This document shows positions 23,701-38,700 of a DNA stretch of 64,000 bases, one piece after another. Below the pieces are notes generated by a model. The model searched no databases and was not told the DNA's origin. It worked only from the letters and a program-made list of their open reading frames with translations. A program made the position numbers and the translations under genes. Within the stretch, counting starts at the first letter, position 1. Each line of letters opens with the position of its first letter. Origin of the DNA: Panopea generosa (lineage: Eukaryota; Mollusca; Bivalvia; Adapedonta; Hiatellidae); the NCBI GenBank assembly GCA_029582155.1, contig CM055906.1, positions 14,513,291-14,577,290 of the forward strand. Direction: 5' to 3'.

Positions 23701-26700
23701 AAAATGATGACTTTTTTTATCCAATTTATCATGATTATGTAATTAATATGACTTATCCTTTATAATCCATGGTTTCAGTTGGGTAATTGTAGGCAATGTA
23801 TCATGAATATTTATTTAGTATGACTTATCCTTTATATTCCATAGTTTCAGTGGGGTGATTGTAGTGCAATTTATCATGAATATGTATTTAATATGACTTA
23901 TCCTTTATATTCCATGGTTTCAGTGGGGTGATGTAGTGCAATTTATCATGAATATGTATTTAATATGGCTTATCCTTTATATTCCATGGTTTCAGTGGGG
24001 TAATTGTAGTGCAATTTATCATGAATATGTATTTAATATGACTTATCCTTTATATTCCATGGTTTCAGTGGGGTGATTGTAGGGCAATCTATCATGAATA
24101 TATATTTAATATGACTTATCTTTTATATTCCATGGTTTCAGTGAGGTGATTGTAGTGCAATTTATCATGAATATGTATTTAATATCATGAATATGTATTT
24201 AATATGACTTATCCTTTATAATCCATGGTTTCAGTGGGGTAATTGTAGTGCAATTTATCATGAATATGTATTTAATATGACTTATCCTTTATATTCCATA
24301 GTTTCAGTGGGGTGATTGTAGTGCAATTTATCATGAATATGTATTTAATATGACTTATCCTTTATATTCCATGGTTTCAGTGGGGTGATGTAGTGCAATT
24401 TATCATGAATATGTATTTAATATGGCTTATCCTTTATATTCCATGGTTTCAGTGGGGTAATTGTAGTGCAATTTATCATGAATATGTATTTAATATGACT
24501 TATCCTTTATATTCCATGGTTTCAGTGGGGTGATTGTAAGGCAATCTATCATGAATATGTATTTAATATGACTTATCTTTTATATTCCATGGTTTCAGTG
24601 AGGTGATTGTAGTGCAATTTATCATGAATATGTATTTAATATCATGAATATGTATTTAATATGACTTATCCTTTATATTCCATGGTTTCAGTGGGGTAAT
24701 TGTAGTGCAATTTATCATGAATATGTATTTAATATGACTTATCCTTTATAATCCATGGTTTCAGTTGGGTGATTGAAGTGCAATCTATCATATTTATGTA
24801 TTTAATATGACTTATCCTTTATATTTCATGGTTTCAGTGGGGTGATTGTAGTGCAATTTATCATGAATATGTATTTAATATGACTTATCCTTTATAATCC
24901 ATGGTTTCATTGGGGTAATTGTAGTGCAATTTATCATGAATATGTATTTAATATGACTTATCCTTTATAATCCATGGTTTCAGTGGGGTAATTGTAGTGC
25001 AATCCATCATGAATATGTATTTAATATGACTTATCCTTTATAATTCATGGTTTCAGTGGGGTAATTGTAGTGCAATCTATCATGAATATGTATTTAATAT
25101 GACTTATCCTTTATAATCCATGGTTCCAGTGAGGGTAATTGTAGTGCAATTTATCATCCAACTTTTAACTTTACTAACATAATACAACTGACTGCTTGTA
25201 GCATAATATTTTCCAAGCTGTATTTTGCTACTTTCCCCTATCATCTATTTTTAAAAGTTAATGCTGCATTTGCAACAACATTTTGTGAATGAATGATTAG
25301 GTAAACAAATGTTTTCAGGTTAAAAACATCAATTACACATGGCAAACTCAAAATAGTTGGTTCGATTGTAGAACTATTTCTTTGCTGTAGGTGATTCACC
25401 AGCATGCGATGTCGCACTTAAGATTCATCCGCTAACCGATATATCTTATGCAATTTTTTTTTCTATTTTTAAATAAAAAGTGGTGAAAACAAATAGTGTT
25501 TCATGTTAAATAAATTACATGGTTAGTTGCTTAGAATGTCAACTGTATTTTGGCTTGTGACGAGAAGAAATATATGCTTGCCACAGGCTCGCTTTTATAT
25601 TTTACAGTCACCAAAAAACAGATAACATTCTAAACTACTAATTATGTAATTTATTTATCATGAAATACTAAATTAATGGAGTGTTAACTGCTCATGCCAA
25701 ATCCTGGAACCTATCCCTGTCTCAGCACTCGATATGGTATACTTTTGGGTGGGCATTGTATTCCTCAGATAACATCACAAGCTACAATTGATTTTTGCAC
25801 TTTGACATATCACAAATATGACAAAGCTATATGGATCTATCTTCCAACTTTTGACAATAAAACATAAGCATTAAATGTCATGCCAGCAACAACAAATCAC
25901 ACCAAAAACCGTTCAAAATTAGTCTTTTCAGTCATCAGAAAACCGTGAGACCCAGGGACATGCAATTCACATTTTTTACAAATGATCCATATATGTACCA
26001 TTTATTTTCCAGTGCTTGCTATAGTAAGAAGATTTTCAAACTTTAGCTTATATTTGACCATTTTGGCCCACCACTTATGTCCCAGGGATGTGGGAACCAT
26101 GCAATTCACAAATTTGATTCATCCTTAGGTACCAAAGCTGCATACAACAATTCATTACGATTGAGCTTACAGTTTTTGAAAAGAAGTCGAAAATGTTTAT
26201 TGTTTACGGACGCACGATAGACAAAGCACAACGATGGACAAAAAGCGAACCCAAAAGGTCCCTAAAGCTGACTGATGATAGTCATGTTTTATTTGAATAT
26301 AAACATGTAATACATTTACTCTTGTTTCACATTTTCATGAAATTAAAAACATAAATATATTAAATAAATAAAAATACTAGTATATTTCTAAATGTTATAA
26401 TCCATTATGGTTTATAAAATTTTAACAAACATATAAACTAAGTGTCCTCATTATGATTAATAATTATGCAAGAGATGACAATATTTCTTGGATTCACCAA
26501 ACCACTCAAAGCAAACAAACTGAGAGATTCAATGTCTCTATGAAGAAGACTTTATGACAGTATGCATGACCTACTGAGTTCATGCTTTAGGACACAGGTC
26601 AGTACAAAAGTGTCAGCTAGTGCTAACACAGTGACTAAAAACTGACTATATAATTATATAAACATATATATGTGGAAAGTATACATATGGAAAAGGGGCC

Positions 26701-29700
26701 TATTTCCTGCAAAGATATCCTGATAAGAATGTTATGCATGTCCACTCCATGTTTGTGATTAATGAGGCTGATTCATGATATGTCATTGCCGGAACACTTA
26801 ATTTGAGTTGATGATCATGAATTTAAGGGTGATTGGTGCTGGGCATCCCTGTTTAAATCTGTGTTTGATTTATACTTTACAAACATTTCATCCACCACAT
26901 TTATCATGAAACACACATGTACATACATGGCAAAACTTACGCCTTTAAAAGTAGATGTAAGCAATGTTTCTTCACAGTACTGTATGATGAAACTTGGCTG
27001 AAATGGGATAAAAAAAAGATTTCTGTCAAAGTAGCAAACAAAATAAACAGGATTTTGTGTGTTGTTAATGAAGTTTATCAATTTTTATGTTAAGCATACA
27101 TGTATTTATACATGTATGACAACACGTTTCATTGGCTCAGACAGCTCAGACACATGAATCTGAGTAAAACTATTCTTTCCTTGTGTAACTGATAAACTTT
27201 TTCAAATAAAGATTTTGGCAAAACTTCAGACATCTCTTAGACACTTGACCATCGAGGACCATGCATGATTTGTTTCTACTCATTAACTTCAATCATTACT
27301 TTCTTGTCAATATATAAGTTGTACACATTTAGGCCAATTTGATGTTTTAGTTGATAAGATTTATCAGTTTTATCACATGATTTACGGTGCAGGAGTGTAA
27401 TAAACCCATGAAATATTTTTTATATTAACCTAGTTTAATATCACTACCGACTTATTACTTGGCTTTTTCTGTACCAGTATAACTCAGCTCTGGTATGTCT
27501 AGATACTTTTCAATTTGCCCAAATATATAAATGATATTGATGTTATTTGAAGACGTCATGTCATATTATTACTGAAAAAACTAATATGCACATTGTTTTT
27601 CTCCCTCCTTATAGAGATGATATGAGAGAAATATGGTAAATGTACCATTGCCACTTTTGGTTAAATTCTTAAGTATGATAAAAGAGAATTTTACAATAGT
27701 GTTGTATTACCCTCATGATTACCCTGTATTTTAACACAATGTGGGTAAATTTACCCATTACCGTTGAAATTGATCTGGGGTACATTATAAATTACTCCTT
27801 CTGGAAACCAAATGTTTTAATAGAGTTTTTATGCTGAAGAATGGTTATTCTGAAAAGGCTTGTTTAAATATTTAATGTTTTTTCTAGCTTGTAAAAGGCA
27901 AATGAAATAAGCAAAAGGCTTTTACTTGAAAATAACTGATTCATTTTATTTATATTAATTGAAATCAAGGAATTTTATATTTTAGTCCTATTTAATACCG
28001 TATTTGAAAAAAATACTCCCACCTGCTCCATCTTAAGGATGAATCACACATTTATCTGTGACTCTTAATATAAATCAATGGTTCAGACTTTGACCATGTG
28101 TGCTTATTAACAGGAAAACAAATAATATTTAAAACATGTTTGAGAGAATAATACAGCAATATTACTTAATATAAAGAGTTGTTCTTGGAATGACAAAGCA
28201 GAATGACCTTGGTCAAGTTGTCTGTATCTCAATTATAAAAGTCTCACTCTATTCTAAATAACAACAGAATGGTCCCAAAACAAGAATGAAGTACAACTAT
28301 TAGAGAAGTTAGTCTAAACTACTATTAATTCGATATGGTTTTAGAATTGTTTTTATCTGTTTGAATACTTAGTAACATTTTAACAACATTTTCATGACCC
28401 ATTTATTATGACAATTCAATATATAAGTGTAACAGTGATTAAGGGGGACGGTACTCTAATGGATAGAGTGTTGGCCGCCTCTCGCCAGAGGTTGTGGGTT
28501 TGATCCGCAGCTCAACCCGATGCCTCTCATACAACAACACTCAGTACTGATTGTACCCAGGAAGCGGACACGAGAGCTGTTCATATAAGCTCTGACCTTT
28601 CATCTCAATTGAGCTAAAATAAATCAGTATAAACTAAAGCATCATAAATAAACAAATAGTATTATATAACAATATTAAGCATTTGTAAAAATCATCTGAA
28701 ATTTTAACATTCTTGACTTGTCATTCATTCTTTTAACAACTATTTGTTCTCAATTTGTCATTCTGAACTAAATAAACAAAGACAATAATAATAGTACAAT
28801 AGTAAGATGATCCTCTCATCATTTTACAACATTGAGGGCTAACAGATGATCAATTATCCTAACCATTCTTTCCTGGAATGCTGGATGGTTAACAAGTACT
28901 GTATCACACCCATGGCTGCATGTAATTGATATCTTTTCGGATTGAATCAGTGATGAGAGACGAAAAGAAATGAAACGCATTATAAAGTATATCAATCATC
29001 ACGGAGAATGTGTTAGGCAAAGGTTTAGACTCACCACCCCTGGACTGATAGTCAGATGTGTTACCGACTGCGCAAACTGGGCCTGGCTATTGTTTAAAAA
29101 GTTTTTAAATTGTATTTTCATCTTTTTATTTAAATCATCGACCAAATCAAATCTGTGATATAATTTGCAATTAGTTTATTTAAGGGGATAACCCACAAAC
29201 TAAGACACTTACGTGGGCCAGCTGGTAGCTTCATTAATGGCTGTTTCTGCCACCATGTTGAGTCCCCGGGCAGACAGATTACTGATGAACCCTTTCCACA
29301 TCGAAATCACAGGCTGAAATAGGAGAGAAAACAAATAAAAAGTTACTGGAAAAACTAAACCTGGAGATATGTCCATAAACGTTAGGGCCCGTAAACTCTG
29401 ATATACAAATATGTAAAGCTTCTACAAGTACTTACTTGCTGAAGATCTCTTTGGAAACCAATGGTGTTTGATAATGGAAAGAGATTGTTTCTCAAAGTTT
29501 ATATGCAGTTATTTACTTTTAATTAGATTTAATATCGAAACTAATCAATTTTTCATTAAACAAAGCCATGTCTTACTGAAACACTTCCCCTGTTTCTGTA
29601 ATGGACCATTCAATTTTATTAACTTTCTGTCATACTACGCTACCTCATGCATTTTATCTAGACTTTAAGCATGAGATAGAAATACCTTGCACCAGACAAT

Positions 29701-32700
29701 AGCAGATATCCTTGCTATTCTACCATTCCTCCAACTATATAGAAATATAAAATGTTTACCTTGTTTTTGTTTAGGCTGATCATGACAGGAACCAGAGATA
29801 TAGGGGTTAAGTGAAGTTTGTTGGCTGGGTGGTATATCTGAAAAAGTAAAGCACAGCTTTTTTACTTTATATTAACAAAGACCGAAATTAAGCTACCTGT
29901 ACTTCTGAATCTGATAATGATAAATTCAAATGTTGCCAAAAAGTTTAAAAAATCTATCATTCTTGACTTTTCTGTCAACAATTGTATGTATATTTAATTC
30001 AATAAAAATAAGCTTTTTTCTGCATTTGGAAATATTTTTCGAAAAAATTACACCTTAAAAAAAATCTGAATGACGATATCATGGTTGTCAAGCAATATTT
30101 AAGTGCTGTCTATTTTTAAAATGGGGAATTCATTTCAACTACTCCAATTGAAACGTCAATTTTGTCAAGATTCGGAAGATTTGATATACCAATCATTTGT
30201 ATTTTATTCATTTTTGATAATGATATGCTATTTATCCATTTTAAAATGATTAAATTTTTTAAGATATTTCTAGCATTTTTCTGATATCAGTAAAACAGTT
30301 AGAAATGTCTAAAAAAATAAAATAATTATCAAAATGGATAAAAAGCATCTCATTATCACTAATATATCAAATCCAATTGATTTAGTATGGCAAATCCACC
30401 AAAACATGATAAAGTCGATATTTGAATTGGAGTGGTAAACTTGAAACGAAAACCCTATTCTAAAAACAGACTGCACTTTACTACTGCTTGATGTCATTCG
30501 CACTCTTTCTAAGATGAAACAATTTTTACTATGTGTAAACCTGTATCAATGATGGATCTACTCTTTAAAAAAAAAGAACAGGGTACACCCCCTTTCCCCT
30601 AAACTCCTATATGTTATTAAAATGAATTATATTTCTAATGAAAATGTATTTGCTCGTTCAGATTTCGTTTTGCATCCACTCCCATCTAAACTGAAAACCT
30701 GGATTCACCCATGAGTAAAACAGATCAATTTGAAATCAAAATGATTTATTATATATGTCACAAAATATGTTGAACTTTTAAGCGGAAAATCTATTTTGGT
30801 CTAACCTAAGCGCATAGCCCAAGTTAGGAAATCCCTTTTTAATATATTATTTTGTCACAGGTCTGATCTCCAACTCAATACTGGTTTTTATCCAGGATAT
30901 ATGCAATGCCTCAGCTTTCTTCATAATCAAGGTTAAATATAAAAGCATATATTTAACTGATATTCAACTCCATTCCTATTTATCCAATACCCTGTTTTGA
31001 GAATGATGTTCAACTCCATTCCTATTTATCCAATACCCTGTTTTAGGAATGATGTTCAACTCCATTCCTATCTATCCAATACCTTGTTTTGAGAATGATG
31101 TTCAACTCCATTCCTATTTATCCAATACCCTGTTTTGAGAATGATGTTCAACTCCATTCCTATTCATCCAATACCATGTTTTAGGAATGATGTTCAACTC
31201 CATTCCTATTTATTCAATACCCTGTTTTGAGAATGATGTTCAACTCCATTCCTATTTATCCAATACCTTGTTTTGAGAATGATGTTCAAACCATTCCTAT
31301 TCATCCAATACCATGTTTTAGGAATGATGTTCAACTCCATTCCTATCTATTCAATACCCTGTTTTGAAAATGATGTTCAACTCCATTCCTATTTATCCAA
31401 TACCCTGTTTTGAGAATGATGTTCAACTCCATTCCTATTTATCCAATACCCTGTTCTAGGAATGATGTTCAACTCCATTCCTATTTATCCAATACCCTGT
31501 TTTGAGAATGATGTTCAACTCCATTCCTATTTATCCAATACCCTGTTTTAGGAATGATGTTCAACTCCATTCCTATTTATCCAATACCCTGTTTTGAGAA
31601 TGATGTTCAACTCCATTCCTATTCATCCAATACCAAGTTTTAGGAATGATGCTCAACTCCATTCCTATTTATTCAATACCTTGTTTTGAGAAAGATGTTC
31701 AACTCCATTCCTATTTATCCAATACCCTGTTTTGAGAATGATGTTCAACTCCATTCCTATTCATCCAATACCATGTTTTAGGAATGATGTTCAACTCCAT
31801 TCCTATTTATTCAATACCCTGTTTTGAGAATGATGTTCAACTCCATTCCTATTTATCCAATACCTTGTTTTGAGAATGATGTTCAAACCATTCCTATTTA
31901 TCCAATACCCTGTTTTGAGAATGATGTTCAACTCCATTCCTATTCATCCAATACCATGTTTTAGGAATGATGTTCAACTCCATTCCTATTTATTCAATAC
32001 CCTGTTTTGAGAATGATGTTCAACTCCATTCCTATTTATCCAATACCCTGTTTTGAGAATGATGTTCAACTCCATTCCTATTTATCTAATTCCTTGTTTT
32101 TAAGCCAATGGATAATAATATTGCAGATGACTACTTTCTTGTTGTATTTAACAAAGACAATGTTTACGCCACAAACATCAATACTCACCTGACATGATCG
32201 CCGCAGCACAATAAATGGATGCGAAATAATCTCAAATCCCCATATGCTGAAAAAAAAAGATTACAATTGCACAAAATGGCCTATAAATTAAATATATTTA
32301 AACATCCAGTATTTATTATGTTCTAAATGTAGGAAAAGTACAAGAGTGGTCCTGACTAGGTGAATATTATCTAGGTTTTTAGTTGTCATATTTATGCACT
32401 AACTGGTACAAGAGCAAAACGTTCCAGTGCTTCTTGAATATTAATAAAACATAATATTTTGATTAAAACACTTTTTAAATCAATATCACATACTGGTATT
32501 CTAAAGTAATATATATATACACTAAACTGCATGAGAAAGTTACATTCTGAACAGATCAAACAGATGTGTATGCACTGTCAATGCTGTATGGTTAAACCAT
32601 TTTAAGAAATATTCAATACCCATCATCAGTGGCATAGCTGACCCTAAAACGACATGCAAGCCTACCAGGTTCTAGGGGTGTGTGGAGGCATGCCCCTCAG

Positions 32701-35700
32701 ATTTTTTTCATTTTTAGAATAAATTTCCTAGATATGATGCATTCGAAAGAAATAAAAAAGTTAGTATCATCATATTTAACATGTTTTATCAATTATTTTC
32801 TTAAGAATTACATTCAACATTTGCGTGACAAAAACTAACCTAGACAATTGATAGTGACGTGAACTAAAGATGCTGTGTAATGACATTATCACATGGGAAT
32901 CATCAACAATTTAAAATCAGTTCTCTTTCTTTATCCACAATGGAGATGACATTGATGTATGTGTGCCTTTATATATATATGTAACTGGGTAAGACTAGAC
33001 ATTCTGTCATTAAGCATGGCTGACCATAGGTATGTCTTTAATTACTTCATAACGCTGAAACTTCTCTCAGTTGTTGCCGCTGAGGTGATATGATTAGTAG
33101 TTGGTCAGTATGCATGCCAAACCTGGATACAAGATATTTTTGCCCCTCTCCAGTGTTCGAGGTTCGTGTTGGACACGTTGTGCATGCTCAGTTAAATACC
33201 TTGTATTTCTTGCTTCTCATCAATAAAACACTTTCGCACCTAATTCAATTCAAACACTTTACATCAAACCAATGCCATTTAAATGATTTATTTTAAACAT
33301 ATATATACCTACAGTAGCATTCTTACATTTAAACTATTTGTACACAAAGTACAAGTAGTTGCATTTTAAGAAGTGGAAAGTGGGGTATAGTCCATTTTAT
33401 GATACATGTATATAATATAAAAAAAGTCAAAACATGATTATGAAAGCTTGGGTATTATGGCATAAAGGAAGCTACACCACTGTCTTTCATATGGAATCAA
33501 TTTTATGACTATAGGCCAAACAGGTTCTTAGAAACAGAGCTTTATGCAAAAACTTCACATTGAAATGATGCCACTGTCACCATGAAAACACATGTTAGAT
33601 AGTATGTATCTTTTCTTTTCTTTGAAATATCTCACATAATAAAAATCTTAGGCAAACTTTAGTTATACCAGTACTCACCTTCCAGTTCCCAGAGCTACCC
33701 CTGCTAGTTTTCTCACTTGATCTAAAACATAAATAGAGGTAGCTTAAAATGACCAGACTTGTGTATCCTGACATTATGAGATATACCGGTATATAACAAC
33801 AATTGATCCTAAATAGAACCATTTATATGCCTAACGGACACAATGTCAAGCCACCCAGTACAGACCCGAGTCAAACATTGTCTCAATATGGTAAATATTT
33901 ATGACATTTTACAAGATATGAAATTGTTAATTATTTCTGATGTTGAAGTTTCACGTGTGACTTTGACCTTTGGGCTATGGACCTGTCTTGTGCGCTTTGT
34001 CTCACTATAGTGAACATTGGTGCCAAATCATTTCAAAATCCCTCAATGCATGAATAAGTTATAGCCAGGTCAAGATTGGATCAGGGAGTAGTGGTGGTCT
34101 AGTTGTTAGCATTTATGCTTTGAGGTACCAGGTTTGTAGTGAAACATATTGCACGTCCATATGGAGCCTTTCAAAGATTTTTGGACAGCAGATCAGATAT
34201 CAAAATAATAAACAAGAGATGTGGAAATTCCTCGAAAACAAGGTTTTTCAAACATTTTAGCTATTCTGTAACTATAACACTTTCATGTCAAAATTTTGTG
34301 TACATTAAAGCAGAAAATAAAAAAGCATACAATTCAAATTTTGCTTTTTTATTTGTAAAACATTGATGCAATAGTTTTGTTAAAAAAGCATGAAATAAAG
34401 TTTTTCTCTTGTTTCTGTGCTATTCACTGTAAAATATTACTTCTGTAATTCACATTATGAAAGATATAATGTGGTTATACTCCGAAACAAACATGCATAT
34501 TCATAAAATAATACATCAATATTTTCACATTTTGCATTGAGGCTTTAGTGATGGTATTGTTTCCAGTACCCTAAGATAGGAGGTAAGTCACACATGCTCA
34601 ACTGATAGCAACAATTTTTAAACACAATGTTTGATTCTACAAATATATTACAAAACATTATGAGAAATTTAGCTGTGTTGTAAAAATTTTAAATGGACCT
34701 GTGCATTTCTCTAAATCATTTGTATTTTTTATAATTTTTTTTGCATCATGGCTATTAACTGAGCAAGAGCACCGCAAACCATTTTCAAGATAAAAATGTA
34801 CATGTTAATGGAGTTTCATTTTAATATATATCAATCCAAACTATTTTAGTATCTTCATCAAAATAACAAAAGAAAAAGATAATTTTTACTTTACCGCTAG
34901 AAAAATTGTAAAAGTTTGATTATGGAAACAATCAAGTTTAGCACTTTTGACTAATTAAAGGGCCATAACTCTGAAGATAATAGTCATAATTGGCTGGTTA
35001 TTAAACTTGGCGTAGATTTTATAGAGATTCACACTTTCTGTAAGATTGCTTCAGTTCTGATAAAGAATACTCTAGTTATTGAGCGGAAACGGGCAATTTT
35101 AGCATTTTTTACTAATTAAAGGGCCATAACTCTAAAGATAATGGTCTGTATTAGCTGGTTATCGAACTTGGCCTAGATTTATAGAGATGCACACTTTGTG
35201 TAAGTTTGCTTCAGTTCTGATAAAGAATAATCTAGTTATTGAGCAAAAACAGTAAATTTAAAAAAAAAAATTACTAATTAAAGGGCCATAACTCTAAAGA
35301 TAATGGTCCGTATTGGCTGGTTATTGGTCTTGGCATAGATTTTATAGAGATTCACACTTTGTGTAAGTTTGGTTCAGTACCAATGAAAAATACTGTAGTT
35401 ATTGAAAGAAAACGGGCAATTTAAGCACTTTTGACTAATTAAAGGGCCATAACTCTAAAGATAATGGTCTGTATTGGCTGGTTATCAAACTTGGCCTAGA
35501 TTTTATACTGGTACACACTTTGTGTATGTTTGTTACAGTTCCAATGAAAAATACTCTAGTTATTGAACGGAAACAAAAAACTTTACGCCGCCCATCCACC
35601 CGCCCGCCGGCTTCGCCAATCTAATAACCTGGTTTTCAACTTTGAAAAACATGGTTAAAAAGCTTTCTGTTCACGCCTTATTTAATCAGCTACCCGGTTG

Positions 35701-38700
35701 GATTCGTGATGTAGTCACATCAATGAGTTTTCAAATACATCCCTAAAAGGCCCTATGCTATAAAAACTAGTATGCAATTCTTCAGAGGGGATTTAAATCT
35801 GTTAGGTCTGTGTGCAGAGAGTAATACCCATGTAGTGCACATAAAAAAAGATCTCTGGACTTTTATAATATATAAATCAGTGATTTTAATGACCGTACAC
35901 CTCCCTTTGAAAATAGGTTTTCTTCGATTCTCCATCAATGATTGCTTTAAGTATATAAAAGTATTTTTTGTCATCTCCGCAAGTACTGTATGCTTTCTTA
36001 CTTGAACCAGACAGGAGTGAGATATGAATGACAATGAAACACAATGTTGTTTCAATCATCAAGAAGAATGTGGCAAGGATGGGGATATAAAATCATGACC
36101 CCTTGGTTTATAGTCAGATATGCTACCTACTGAGATAACTACACCTGAATGTATTAAGGTCTTGTTTAAGCTTCCAATAATTGAAACCTCAGTTCCTATT
36201 GTATATCATAACCATTTGTTTTGACGTTTTCATAATTGCCGAGGCTGTAGAGAAGATATTCATTTTTCTGGCACAGCCAATGCTGAAAAGAAGATATATT
36301 CATTATTCTGGCACAGCCAATGCTGAAGAGAAGATATATTTATTATTCTGGCACGGCCGAGGCTTAAGTGAAGATATTCATTATTCTGGCACAGCCAAGG
36401 CTGAAGAGAAGCTATTCATTATTCTGCCATGGCGGAGGCTGAAGAGAAGATGTTCATTATTCTAGCACGGCCAAGGCTAAAGAAAAGATATTCATTATTC
36501 TGGCATTGCAGTGGCTGAAGAAAAGATATTCATTATTCTGGTGTGACCAAGGCTGAAGAGAAGATATTCATTATTCTGGCATGGCTGAAGAGAAGACATT
36601 CAGTATTCTGGCACAGCTGAGGCTGAAGAAAAGATATTCATTATTCTGCCATGGCGGAAGCTGAAGAGAAGATATTCATTATTCTGGTGTGGCCGAGGCT
36701 AAAGAGAAGACATTCATTATTCTGGCATGGCCGAGGCTGAAGAGAAGATATTCATTATTCTGGCAAAGCCAAGGCTGAAGAGAAGATATTCATTATTCTG
36801 CCATGGCCGAGGCTGAAGAGAAGATATTCATTAATCTGCCATGGCCGAGGCTGAAGAGAAGATATTCATTATTCTGCCATGGCCGAGGCTGAAGAGAAGA
36901 TATTCATTATTCTGGCAAAGCCAAGGCTGAAGAGAAGATATTCATTATTCTGGCACAGCCAAGACTAAAGAAAAGATATTCATTATTCTGGCATTGCAGT
37001 GGCTGAAGAAAAGATATTCATTATTCTGGTGTGACCAAGGCTGAAGAGAAGAAATTCATTATTCTGGCACAGCCAATGCTGAAAAGAAGATATATTCATT
37101 ATTCTGGCACAGCCAATGCTGAAGAGAAGATATATTGCCTGTTGCACAGTAAATGGGCCAATCTTTAAAAAAAACAGGTAAATGAATAAAAAAATATATA
37201 TATGTGTTAAATTCTAAATTAAACCATTATTTCTATAACATAACATAATTACCAAAATGTAGTTGTTTTTTTTTTCATGCAAAAATCCATGAATTTTTTT
37301 TTAAGAGCGCTTTTAATGGCTCAAAACAACTGTTTTAGGGCGTAATGTGTTAGCATCTAAAATTTACCCATTATTTAAATATACATAAAATTCATTTAAT
37401 TGCTCATTTACCCATTTTATTAGAATTTATCAATAGATATTTTAATTACTTTTATTTTGATGTATGGCTTTTCATAATTAACTAAGTCGTTTTTCTTATG
37501 TAGACTTTTGAACGATATCACTAGTTCGTAATGGAAAAAATTCAATTAAAACCTTTGTTCCCTTATTTATTCATAAATATATGAATATGTACTAAATGAA
37601 TGTTTATTTTCCTTCCTATGCTTTGCTATTGTATGTGATTCAAAAGCAGAGTTTTATTTTTACTGTTAAAATAGTGTATTTGTGAAAAAAATACCTAACA
37701 TCAGAAAATTTCAATTTGTGACAAAAAAACTGTAACGTCCGTCCCCCTGCCATATATTCTTCCAAAAAGATAAACAGAATAATACATTCACCTGCTGACA
37801 TACATATCCATGTACTATCCAAAAAAAAGTTAAATAAAACTTGGTCTGAGCATATTAAAGGAAAATATACACTAAAATGTAAAATTTACATGTAACGTCC
37901 GTCCCCGTAACGTCCGTCCCCCTATATTTACAAATAATAAATCTATGTTTTTATCATCTTTTCACATTTTTTTCACTTTATAAAAGTATTTTATGTTAGC
38001 AGTGTGCTGTTTAGACTTGAATAAAAATTAAAAAAATAATATATACATATATATTGACCATATTATAGACTTTTATAATAAATTCATAATGCAAGATCAA
38101 TGAATTGTGGTATTTAATAAAATTTTATAGCTACAATCTCATGGAAGAGTACTTTCTTAAATTTCTTATACACATGTTTGTTTAGGAAACAAAAATTAAG
38201 AGAATTTGCATTTAAATTGAATGTTTAAATTCACTTTAAAAAATATGGGACGGACGTTACAAAAAGGGGACGGACGTTATTTGATTTTTTAGTAGCAATG
38301 TACAATTGATACAAACCCTCTAATTTAACTGAAATGTTGAAATTAGCAATAGTCCATAAAATGATGTAATATTACATACATCCTGTCATTAACCTAGGGG
38401 TTATTAAACATGGGGTGATCTATGGAGGCACTGTGTGCAGTATGCAGACAGAGGGGGGCAGTATGTCTCAAGAGTATATTACCACATGGTGTGAATGTAG
38501 TCCTTGGGGAAATTAGGAGAGCACAGTAGGATGTCAGGTAAATTGACAGTAGCATATTCCTTGTACAATATAGATGTAGACATTATATTCCATTTGGCAC
38601 TTCTTAAAAATGTGAGAAATTCATATTTGTCCTGGGAACTAGAATGGGTAATGATGTTAAATGAGGGTAAAATGGCAGGTAGAATACACAGTATAATTAA

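Larger units (their letters stand above)
26980..29212 (-). other. SLC25A46 intron 5
   Basis: 2.2 kb. Apart from the SINE-C and SINE-F-like copies it is AT-rich, with nothing recognised. Confidence 0.6.

Noticed and set aside
26941-27000. Larger exon using the 'atttcag' acceptor near 27000
   Set aside because: It would put a TGA in the SLC25A46 frame; the acceptor at 26980-26981 gives an in-frame match to the conserved HLLLK segment.
36181-36465. Small secreted protein frame at the start of the 38-bp array
   Set aside because: Most of it is array sequence, and the frame closes as soon as unit variants change.
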